A stretch of 64,000 nt of DNA, taken from CAVTWS01 sp963738445. GTDB lineage: Bacteria; Actinomycetota; Acidimicrobiia; Acidimicrobiales; SHLQ01. The stretch covers positions 1-64,000 of the forward strand of contig CAVTWS010000010.1 in NCBI GenBank assembly GCA_963738445.1. Reading direction: 5' to 3'. The notes beneath the pieces are model-generated. The model ran no database searches and had not been told where the DNA came from. It saw only the letters and a program-made list of their open reading frames with translations. A program made the translations under genes and the position numbers. Within the stretch, counting starts at the first letter, position 1; each line of letters begins with the position of its first letter. This document shows positions 24,645 through 32,168 of the stretch, piece after piece.

Positions 24645-27023
24645 GTGCACGGCCTCACCGATCTTCGCGTCGTCGACTTCTCCACCGGCATCGCTGGCGC
24701 GTACTGCGCCAAGCTGCTCACCGATGCCGGCGCCGATGTCGTCAAGGTGGAACCAAAGGACGGCGATCCGCTGCGCCGGTGGACCGCGTCAGGTCGCGAC
24801 GTCGGTCTCGACGGCGCCCTGTTCCGATTCCTCCATCACGGTCAACGCTCTGTCGTCGGCGCCCTCGGCGACCCCGAGATCGACGACCTGATCGCCGACG
24901 CCGACGTCCTCATCGAGAGCGGGACACCGGGCACCATGCCCATAGCCGACCTCCGGGCCCACCACCCGGCGCTCGTCATCTTGTCGATCACGCCGTACGG
25001 CCAGCACGGCCCCATGGCCGACCGGCCCCTGAGCGACCTGGTGATCCAGGCCGAGTGCGGCGCCCTCGCCATCCGCGGCCGACCCGATGCCCCACCTATC
25101 CAGGCCGGCGGTCGGGTGAGCGAGTGGGTGTCGGGCACGTTCGCCGCCGTCGCCGTGCTCGGCGCGCAGCGCGGCGCCCTCACGAGCGGCATCGGCGAGC
25201 ACATCGACTTCTCGATCGCCGAGCTGATGAACGTCGCCGGATCGAACTACGCGGACCTCGGGTACAGCCTGTTCGGACGGCCTCCGTTCACCAAACCCGG
25301 CCGCACCCTCGAGACGCCGTCGATCGAACCCACCCTCGATGGCTACGTCGGCGTCAACACCAACACGAACCAGCAGTTCCAGGACTTCTGCCTGCTGATC
25401 GAACGACCCGATCTCCTGATCGAGGGCGACTGGGCGATGATCGGCACCCGGCAGGCTCGTTTCGACGAGTGGCAGGAGATCGTCCACGCCTGGACCACCC
25501 GCCACACCACGGCCGAGGCGGTCGAGGCGGCGTCGCTCCTGCGCATTCCCGTCGCTCCCGTGTGCCACGGCGGGACCGTGCAGGACCACGATCACTTCGA
25601 CGAGCGGGGCGTCTACCTCGACGACCCGACCGGCACCTTCCGCATGCCCCGGCGCCCGTGGATGATGGACTTCGAACGACCGGGACCAATGGCGCCGGCA
25701 CCGGCGCTCGGCGAGCACACCGGGCGTATCGAGCGGCGCCTCCGGCCGGCACCTGTCAACCCGGATCCCGATGCCACGACTCTCGGCCCGCTCGCCGGCC
25801 TGCGCGTGCTCGACCTGACCGCCTGGTGGGCCGGCCCGTCGTCGTGCAACATGCTCGCCAGCATGGGCGCCGATGTCGTCCACGTCGAAGCCATCCAGCG
25901 GCTCGACGGCATGCGCATGAGCGGCGGCATGTTCCGGGGCCAGCAGCCCCAATGGTGGGAGTGGAGCGGTTTCTTCCTGCAGGTCAACAGCAACAAGCTC
26001 GGCCTGACGCTCGACCTCACGTCGCCCCGCGGCAAGGAGATCGTGCTGCAGCTGTGCGAGCAGGCCGACCTGGTCATCGAGAACTTCACCCCGCGGGTGC
26101 TCGACAACTTCGGCCTCACGTGGGACCTGCTGCACGATCTCAACCCGCGCCTCAGCCTCATCCGGATGCCCGCCTTCGGTCTCGACGGACCGTGGCGCGA
26201 CCGCACCGGCTTCGCCCAGACCATGGAGCAGCTGTCGGGGCTGGCCTGGGTCACGGGCCACGTCGAGGATCAGCCGCGCATCCAGCGCGGGCCGAGTGAC
26301 CCCAACGCCGGGATGCACGCCGCGTTCGCCGCGCTCGTGGCGCTGACCGAGCGGGACCACGACGGCCTCGGGCACCACATCGAGGCCACCATGATCGAAG
26401 GTGCGCTGAACGCGGCGGTCGAGCAGGTGATCGAGTTCACGGCCTACGACAACCGGCTGGACCGTGACGGAAACCGCTCGCCGTGGGCGGCGCCGCAGAA
26501 CCTGTATCCGGCACCGGGCGTCGAGCAATGGGTGGCGCTGGCCGCCGAGAACGACGAACAGTGGCTCGCCTTGTGTGCGGTGGTGGGTCGGACCGATTGG
26601 GCTGCCGACCCCGGCCTGGCCGGCCTCCAGGGGCGTCGGGCCCGCCACGACGAGCTCGACGAGTTCCTGGCCCGTTGGGTGCTGTCACAACCGGCCGAGG
26701 GGAGTGCCGACGCGCTCGTGGCCGCCGGCGTCCCGGCCGGAGTCATGTGGGACGCCCGCGAGACCTACCGTCACCCGCAGTTCCGCGCCCGCCGATTCTA
26801 CGAGGAGGTCGACCACCCGGTCGTCGGTCGCCACCCCGTCCCGACCCTCCCGTTCCGATTCGCGAGCCGTGACGAGTCGGGCCGGCCCTGGATCCGGCGC
26901 CCCGCTCCGACCCTCGGCCAGCACAACCATGAAGTGCTGACCACGTGGATCGGCATGTCGGCCGAAGACATCGCCCAGCTGGAGGCCGACGAGGTCATCG
27001 GCACCTGGCCCAAAGGCGTGTAG
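24645..27023 (+). CDS. Tandem CaiB/BaiF family CoA-transferase (two family III domains in one chain)
   Basis: 792 residues from GTG 24645, twice the usual length (~400). Domain 1 (about 1-370) begins HGLTDLRVVDFSTGIAGAYCAKLLTDAGADV and has IQAGGRVSEWVSG and MNVAGSNYADLG. Domain 2 (about 385-792) begins GPLAGLRVLDLTAWWAGPSSCNMLASMGADV and has LTLDLTSPRGKEIVLQLC, ENFTPRVLDNFGL and GIHHIE-type GHHIEATMIEGALN. Family III CoA-transferases move CoA between carboxylic acids; the active-site Asp lies in the second-domain ADLVIENF region or its equivalent. The substrate is unknown. Both domains show the diagnostic start. It is in one frame with no visible slip. Confidence 0.8.
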   Translation: MHGLTDLRVVDFSTGIAGAYCAKLLTDAGADVVKVEPKDGDPLRRWTASGRDVGLDGALFRFLHHGQRSVVGALGDPEIDDLIADADVLIESGTPGTMPIADLRAHHPALVILSITPYGQHGPMADRPLSDLVIQAECGALAIRGRPDAPPIQAGGRVSEWVSGTFAAVAVLGAQRGALTSGIGEHIDFSIAELMNVAGSNYADLGYSLFGRPPFTKPGRTLETPSIEPTLDGYVGVNTNTNQQFQDFCLLIERPDLLIEGDWAMIGTRQARFDEWQEIVHAWTTRHTTAEAVEAASLLRIPVAPVCHGGTVQDHDHFDERGVYLDDPTGTFRMPRRPWMMDFERPGPMAPAPALGEHTGRIERRLRPAPVNPDPDATTLGPLAGLRVLDLTAWWAGPSSCNMLASMGADVVHVEAIQRLDGMRMSGGMFRGQQPQWWEWSGFFLQVNSNKLGLTLDLTSPRGKEIVLQLCEQADLVIENFTPRVLDNFGLTWDLLHDLNPRLSLIRMPAFGLDGPWRDRTGFAQTMEQLSGLAWVTGHVEDQPRIQRGPSDPNAGMHAAFAALVALTERDHDGLGHHIEATMIEGALNAAVEQVIEFTAYDNRLDRDGNRSPWAAPQNLYPAPGVEQWVALAAENDEQWLALCAVVGRTDWAADPGLAGLQGRRARHDELDEFLARWVLSQPAEGSADALVAAGVPAGVMWDARETYRHPQFRARRFYEEVDHPVVGRHPVPTLPFRFASRDESGRPWIRRPAPTLGQHNHEVLTTWIGMSAEDIAQLEADEVIGTWPKGV

Positions 27024-27055
27024 TTCACCGAGCGCCCGTTGGCGCACGTGCCACG

Positions 27056-28011
27056 TCAGGTGGGATCGGTGAGGCTCGCCAGGATCAACTGGACGACCCC
27101 GTCGCTGTCGACATCGGTGCAGACGTCGACGAGTGGCCGACCTCGCCACGCGGGCGGTGCGGCGTCGTCGGTGTCGCCCAGGTTGGGCCAGGTCTTGCCG
27201 CGGCTGAAGCTCTCGGTCTCGACCCGGATCGGCCAGGCGGTGGTGGTGAAGAGGCCCGGCTCGAGCAGGTACGCAACAGTGGACGGGTCGTGGACGAAGA
27301 TCCCGTCGATCCCGTTCGTCGTCTCGAAGAACCGGCGGTACAACGGCAGCGCCTCACGGAGCAGTTCCGCCCCGGGGGTTGATCCCGCGGTGAGCCGGTC
27401 GATGGCCGCCCCGCTCAGGATCGTCCGGTGGGTCACGTCGAGCCCCACCATCGTGATCGGCCAGCCGGCGCCGAAGACCAGGTCCGCGGCCTCCGGATCG
27501 TTGTTGATGTTCGCCTCGCCGGTGGGCGTGGCGTTGCCCGGGACGAGGGCGTTGCCGCCCATGACCACGACCTCCTTCACGAGGCTGGCAAAGTCGGGGT
27601 ACCGGTGCAGGGCGACGGCCACGTTCGTGAGCGGCCCGAGCGTGAGCAGGGTCACCTCGCCCGGTTGCGCGGCGGCGACCTCGTACATCAGGTCGGCGGC
27701 CTGGGTCGCTCCGGCCGAACGACTGGTCGGATGCTCACGGCTGCCCCCGAGACCGTTGAGGCGTGCACGTGCAGGACCGGACCCAGGTAGTCCGCGGCGA
27801 TGGGGTTGCGCTCTCCCGCGGCGACGGGGATGTCCGGCCGGTCGGCGCGGTCGAGGACGGCCAGCGCGTTGCGGGTGGTGAGCTCCGTCGACGCGTTGCC
27901 GAAGATCGTGGTGACCGCGCGGACATCGAGCTCCGGCGAGGCGAGCGCCAAGAGGATGGCCAGGGCGTCGTCGACCCCGGGGTCGGTGTCGATCACGAGC
28001 GGCCGGCTCAT
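27056..28011 (-). CDS. Nucleoside hydrolase (frame-broken)
   Basis: The N-terminal frame, from ATG 28011, gives MSRPLVIDTDPGVDDALAIL, the calcium-binding DxDxxxDD motif, then AVTTIFGNASTELTTRNAL and GERNPIAADYLGPVLHVHA. The frame slips near 27765. The other frame resumes with LNGLGGSREHP and continues through PGEVTLLTLGPLTNVAVAL, VVMGGNALVPGNATP, EANINNDPEAADLVF and NGIDGIFVHDPSTVAYL. One missing base after CAC G.C restores the usual HGxxGLGG segment. The family splits nucleosides to base and ribose for salvage. The C-terminal half is complete, so a sequence error is likely. Confidence 0.8.
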
Positions 28012-28064
28012 GCGTAGGAACGGATCGGGGTCACGAACGGCAACGTCACTCGGTCTTGGCCGGC

Positions 28065-29075
28065 TCACTCGGTCTTGCGGGCCCGACTGGGTGCCACTCG
28101 GGACGGCTCCCCGGGCATCTTCGGGTAGACGGGCGGCCACGGCGCATCGAGCAGACCGGCCGCCTGATCAGCTGCCACCAGGGCGAGAAGGGGGTCGAGC
28201 GATTGCGGGTTGTCGTCCATGGTCGCCCACGGGTCGCCCGTCTCCGTGAATCGGCCGGGCACGACGTCCATGGTGAGCTCCTGCGGCGCGATCGTGTCGA
28301 GCTCCGACCACAGGAACGGGGTCGACACCTGAGCGCCGACCCGGGCTCGCACGGACCAGGCGCCGAACACGGTCTTGTGCGGCGCGTTCTGGTTGAAGTC
28401 GACGAAGACCCGCTCGCCGCGCTCCTCTTTCCACCACGCCGCCGTGCAGAGGTCCGGGCGGCGCCGTTCCAACTCCCGCGCCACGGCGACGGCCGCGGCG
28501 CGCACGTCGTACGACGTCCAGCGCGGCTGGAGGCGCACGTAGATGTGGATGCCGCGGTTGCCCGTGGTCTTGGGACGGCCGTCGACGCCGAGCTCGTCGA
28601 GCAATCGTTTCACCTCGGCGGCGGCCTCGCGGACCTGGTCGAAGACGACACCCGGCGACGGGTCGAGATCGATGCGCAACTCGTCGGCGTGGTCCTGGTC
28701 CGCCGCCTTCGACGGCCAGACGTGGAACCCCAGGCAGCCCATGTTCACCGCCCACACCACGTGCGCGAGATCGTCGACCACGAGGGCCCGGGATTCGGTG
28801 CCGTTCGGGGTCGAGACGGTCGCCGTGCTCAACCAATCCGGCGCCGAATCGGGAATCCGCTTCTGGAAGAACGAGTTGCCGCCGGCGCCATCGGGGTAAC
28901 GCTCGAGCAGCACCGGGCGACCACCCATCGCCCGCATCAACGGCTCGCCGACCGCCAGGTAGAAGTTGACCAGGTCGAGCTTCGTCTCGCCGCGCTCCGG
29001 GAAGAACACCTTGTTCGGGCTCGACACCGTGACGGTGCGCCCGGCCACATCGAGCGTGATCTTCTCGCTGGCCAC
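28065..29075 (-). CDS. Stand-alone LigD-type polymerase/primase domain protein (non-homologous end joining)
   Basis: 336 residues covering only the polymerase domain of LigD: SPNKVFFPERGETKLDLVNFY, RPVLLERYPDGAGGNSFFQKR, VWAVNMGCLGFHVWPS, the catalytic DLDP in ELRIDLDPSPGV, TTGNRGIHIYVRL, and the third catalytic Asp in RVFVDFNQNAPHKT. Such proteins add nucleotides at broken DNA ends. No ligase or nuclease domain is joined, and no ku or ATP-ligase gene lies nearby. The C-terminus is short and basic. The start ATG 29075 is preceded by gcag. Gap of 53 bases to the nucleoside hydrolase start. Confidence 0.85.
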   Translation of the reverse strand: MASEKITLDVAGRTVTVSSPNKVFFPERGETKLDLVNFYLAVGEPLMRAMGGRPVLLERYPDGAGGNSFFQKRIPDSAPDWLSTATVSTPNGTESRALVVDDLAHVVWAVNMGCLGFHVWPSKAADQDHADELRIDLDPSPGVVFDQVREAAAEVKRLLDELGVDGRPKTTGNRGIHIYVRLQPRWTSYDVRAAAVAVARELERRRPDLCTAAWWKEERGERVFVDFNQNAPHKTVFGAWSVRARVGAQVSTPFLWSELDTIAPQELTMDVVPGRFTETGDPWATMDDNPQSLDPLLALVAADQAAGLLDAPWPPVYPKMPGEPSRVAPSRARKTE

Positions 29076-29133
29076 TGCCGTGCTCCTCGGTCTCCGCCGA
29101 TCGTAGCGGGACCGAGGGGCAGGACCGGAAGCG

Positions 29134-29949
29134 TCAGCGGATGCGAGGGGTGATGCGAGGTTGGGTGTCGAAGGCGGCGTTCCCGGCCTTCATCACGTCC
29201 TTGTCCGTGGCCGTGGACAGGATCGACGGGGCCATGGACAGCGCGCCGAGCCGGCCCAGGTCCTTGGCCGCCCACACGGCGCGGAGGGTTCCCGACGACA
29301 CGTTCGCCGGCAGGCTGGCCACGGCGCCGGCCAGCCACTCGGCCGTCGTCAGCAGCTCCTCCTTGGGGACGACCTGGGTGACCAGACCGATCCGCAACGC
29401 CGTCTCGGCGCTGATGCGCTCGTGGGCGCCCAGCAGCGACATCCGCATCACGTCGCCGAGGGAGATGTGCTGGAGCATCTTGATGGGCTCATAGACCGCG
29501 GCCTGGCCGTAGGTCACGTGGGGGTCGAAGAACGTGGCGTGGTCGGCGGCGATGATGATGTCCGACTCCGAGATGAAGTAGAAGGCCCCGCCGCACGCCA
29601 TGCCGTTGACCGCGGAGATGACCGGCTTCCAGAGATCGTTGGCCTTGGGACCGAGGAACTCGCCGGGGTCGTCGTACATGTAGTTGTTCGACGTTCCGTA
29701 GAACGTGTCGCGTTCGAACACCACGTACGTGTCGTCCGCATTCCGGTCGATGCCCACGCAGAACGCCCGCTCGCCCGAGCCGGTGAGCACGGCGCACCGG
29801 ACGTCGTCGTTGAGCCGCAGCGAGCGCCACAGATCCTTGATCTCGCGCTGCATCGTCGAGTCGAACGAGTTGAGGGCCTGCGGGCGGTTCAGGGTCACCC
29901 ACGCCACACCGTCGCGCTCTTCGTAGAGGATCGTCTCGTAGTCAGCCAT
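29134..29949 (-). CDS. Enoyl-CoA hydratase/isomerase (crotonase) family protein
   Basis: 271 residues from ATG 29949. Crotonase marks are DGVAWVTLNRPQALNSFDSTM, CAVLTGSGERAFCVGID, the oxyanion-hole region AVNGMACGGAFYFISESDI and the helix ERISAETALRIGLVTQVVP. The usual catalytic Glu pair is not clear: one position is replaced around FYFISESD and FFDPHVTYGQAAVYEP. That is found in many crotonase members with other reactions, so the exact reaction is uncertain. The gap to the next upstream gene is 32 bases, consistent with an operon running 30788 to 29134. Confidence 0.8.
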   Translation of the reverse strand: MADYETILYEERDGVAWVTLNRPQALNSFDSTMQREIKDLWRSLRLNDDVRCAVLTGSGERAFCVGIDRNADDTYVVFERDTFYGTSNNYMYDDPGEFLGPKANDLWKPVISAVNGMACGGAFYFISESDIIIAADHATFFDPHVTYGQAAVYEPIKMLQHISLGDVMRMSLLGAHERISAETALRIGLVTQVVPKEELLTTAEWLAGAVASLPANVSSGTLRAVWAAKDLGRLGALSMAPSILSTATDKDVMKAGNAAFDTQPRITPRIR

Positions 29950-29981
29950 GGGCCGAATCTTCGCATGCACGCCCGAACCGG

Positions 29982-30788
29982 TCACCACCGACCGAGGCCG
30001 CCGAGCTCGGCGACCCCGAACCGCTCGGCCCAGGTCGACGGCTCGACCAACTGGCGGGTGCCCGCGGGGACATAGTGGAAGAAGACGAGGTCGGTCGACT
30101 CGCCGGGAACCGCCGAGGGCAACGGCTCCCGGAAGTGCCACTGGCTGCTCCCGGCGAACACGATGGCGCCGCCCGGTTCGACGACGTGGGAACGGAACTC
30201 GTTCGAGCCGTCGGCCTTGACGATGGCGTCCCAGCCGTCGCCCCAGTCATGATCGAGGGCGACCGACCAGGGCCGGACCCGCCCGATCCGGATGGGCCAC
30301 GGCTGGGGCTGGTTGACGCACAGATCGAGCGTCCACTTCGCCTGCGGGGTGTCGAGGTGGACCGGGCACACACCGCTCGAGCTGTAGAGGCTGAGGAAGT
30401 TGTACGCCGGCTCGACCACCTCGCCGACCAGGGCGCTGACCCTCGGGACGTACGACTCCTGCAACGCCGTGAAGTAGGGATGGTCGTGCACGACGAATCG
30501 TCGGAACGTGCGGGCTTCGTGCATCTCGAGCAACGACGGGTCGAGGCCGGCGATGACCGCCCGGATGTCGCGGAGGGTCGTCTCGTCGGCGAACTGCTCG
30601 ATCACGATCGTCTCGAACGACGGGTCGGTGGCGAACACCGAACAGGCGGTGACGAACTCGTCGAGCCGCTCCGGCGCATGGCGGTCGATCAGATCGAGCG
30701 CCGCCTCGTAGTCCTGCAACCACAGCGAGTCATACCAGGGGAACCGGGAGCTGCGTGATGGACGGCGAAGGCCGGCATCAGAGGACAT
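29982..30788 (-). CDS. Putative Fe(II)/2-oxoglutarate-type dioxygenase (jelly-roll) protein
   Basis: 268 residues. SSDAGLRRPSRSSRFPWYDS, then helical WLQDYEAALDLIDRHAPERLDE, then a core with CPVHLDTPQAKWTLDLCVNQ, an HxD pair, and later SQWHFREPL, which could give the second His of a 2-His-1-Asp iron site. The spacing (about 75 residues) fits the dioxygenase jelly roll. The substrate is unknown and the call rests on motif pattern only. It lies between an AAA ATPase gene (10-base gap) and the enoyl-CoA hydratase. Confidence 0.45.
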   Translation of the reverse strand: MSSDAGLRRPSRSSRFPWYDSLWLQDYEAALDLIDRHAPERLDEFVTACSVFATDPSFETIVIEQFADETTLRDIRAVIAGLDPSLLEMHEARTFRRFVVHDHPYFTALQESYVPRVSALVGEVVEPAYNFLSLYSSSGVCPVHLDTPQAKWTLDLCVNQPQPWPIRIGRVRPWSVALDHDWGDGWDAIVKADGSNEFRSHVVEPGGAIVFAGSSQWHFREPLPSAVPGESTDLVFFHYVPAGTRQLVEPSTWAERFGVAELGGLGRW

Positions 30789-30798
30789 GGCGCCGAGA

Positions 30799-32079
30799 CT
30801 ACCCGTCGCCGCTCGCGGCCGACCCGCCACCCGACGACGCCCACACACGGTCGAGCGGAACCGCCCACACACCAGGCGACAGCTCCATCGCATGGGCGCC
30901 GGTGTGGATGACGACGCCTCCAAGCCACCGTTCGCCGACGACACGACTGAGATAGGTGAGGTGTCGGCCATCGACTGCCCGCGGCACGGAACTGAACTTG
31001 ACCTCTATCCCCACAACCCCGTGCGGCCCGTCGAGCACCAGATCGACCTCACGGCCATCGCGGTCTCGATAGTGCGAGGCCCGGACACCGACGGACCAAT
31101 CCGCCTGTCTCAGGAGCTCGTTCACGACGTAGGTCTCGAGAAGGGGCCCGGCCTCCCTCGTCCTGGGATCGGCGACCGCTCGGACATCGAGCCTCATCGA
31201 CGCCGCGGCAATGCCACTGTCGATCAGGAGCAACTTCGGTCGGCGCTTCGCTCGTGTCGCCGCACTCGACGCCCAGGCCGGCAGCAACTGCACCTGGTGC
31301 AACGTCTGGAGCAGCGATAGGTACTCCTCGACCGTCACGCGCCCATGCCCGGCGTCCCGGGCCAGATCATCGATGTTGAGTTCCTGGGCCGTGCGGGCGG
31401 CGACGAGCTCGAACAGCCGCCGAAGGGTCATGGGATGACGCCGGCTCCCGGCGTCGCCGATTGCTTCCCTCGACAGCACCGTTCGCGTGTACGACTCGAA
31501 GTAGGCGGCGCGCATGCGAGCAGCGATCCCCAAGGCGACCTCAGGGAAGCCTCCCATCACGATCAGCTCCGCCATCAGGTGGCGCGACAGCCCCTCGCCC
31601 GACTGGGCTACCGAAGCTGGCTCGTCCACGAGCTGGGCTACGAAGTTCTCCTGCCGTCGAAGCAGCTCCCCTCGGGTGAACGGCCGGACCCGCACCAGCC
31701 CGACCCGTCCGGCGAGTGAATCGCTCAGCTGACCGGTCGTGAGGAAGTTCGTGGATCCGGCGAGGATGTACTGGCCCGGCCCGGAGTGCCGGTCGACGAC
31801 GTACTTGAGCGCCAGCACGAACTCGTCTCCGGCCCGCTGGAATTCGTCGATGGCGAGGGGGCGCCCCGCGCTTTCGAGATAGGCCAACGGATCCGATCGG
31901 GCCGCCGCGAGCTCGGCCGGGTCGTCGAAGCTTCGCACCTCGAGGCCGAGTTCGTCCCCCAGCTGCCGCAGGAGGGTGGTCTTACCGGACTGCCGTGGAC
32001 CGTCGAGCACGACGATCCGAAACGACGTCAACGCATCCAGGGCGATCGCCGATGCTCGACGATCGAGCCGGACGTTCAT
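30799..32079 (-). CDS. AAA family ATPase with DUF4143-type C-terminal domain
   Basis: 426 residues. The Walker A motif is DGPRQSGKTTLLRQL (about 27-41) and Walker B RPLAIDEFQRAGDE (about 72-85), followed by sensor-like YILAGSTNFLT. After this come the winged-helix-like middle part and a C-terminal part with GREVDLVLDGPHGVVGIEVKFSS, resembling a PD-(D/E)xK nuclease-like core (E-x-D, ExK). Such ATP-binding proteins are widespread and often solitary; their role is unknown. Three 23-bp spaced repeats lie just upstream. A second, broken relative lies at 61233. Start ATG 32079. Confidence 0.8.
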   Translation of the reverse strand: MNVRLDRRASAIALDALTSFRIVVLDGPRQSGKTTLLRQLGDELGLEVRSFDDPAELAAARSDPLAYLESAGRPLAIDEFQRAGDEFVLALKYVVDRHSGPGQYILAGSTNFLTTGQLSDSLAGRVGLVRVRPFTRGELLRRQENFVAQLVDEPASVAQSGEGLSRHLMAELIVMGGFPEVALGIAARMRAAYFESYTRTVLSREAIGDAGSRRHPMTLRRLFELVAARTAQELNIDDLARDAGHGRVTVEEYLSLLQTLHQVQLLPAWASSAATRAKRRPKLLLIDSGIAAASMRLDVRAVADPRTREAGPLLETYVVNELLRQADWSVGVRASHYRDRDGREVDLVLDGPHGVVGIEVKFSSVPRAVDGRHLTYLSRVVGERWLGGVVIHTGAHAMELSPGVWAVPLDRVWASSGGGSAASGDG

Positions 32080-32092
32080 CGCACCAAGGTAC

Positions 32093-32149
32093 CACTTTTG
32101 CCGAACCAGTTATGACACTTTTGCCGGAGCAATATCTTCACATTTGCCG
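32093..32149. promoter_or_regulatory. Three direct repeats at 23-bp spacing upstream of the AAA ATPase gene
   Basis: The 11-mer cacttttgccg starts at 32093 and 32116, and cacatttgccg starts at 32139. Starts are exactly 23 bp apart, about two helical turns. The patch is AT-richer than its surroundings and lies 14-70 bases from the ATPase start codon at 32079, while the molybdopterin gene ends at 32169. A protein binding on one face of the DNA, possibly autoregulatory, is the simplest reading. Confidence 0.55.
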
Positions 32150-32168
32150 GCACATGGCCCGACCACCC

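Noticed and set aside
24789..26648. 619-codon minus-strand frame opposite the CoA-transferase
   Set aside because: It mirrors the coding sequence of a clear double CoA-transferase and has the Arg/Gly/Asp bias of antisense frames in GC-rich DNA.
32093..32149. Short CRISPR-like array
   Set aside because: Only three 11-base repeats with 12-base gaps, too short for repeat-spacer structure; an operator is more likely.
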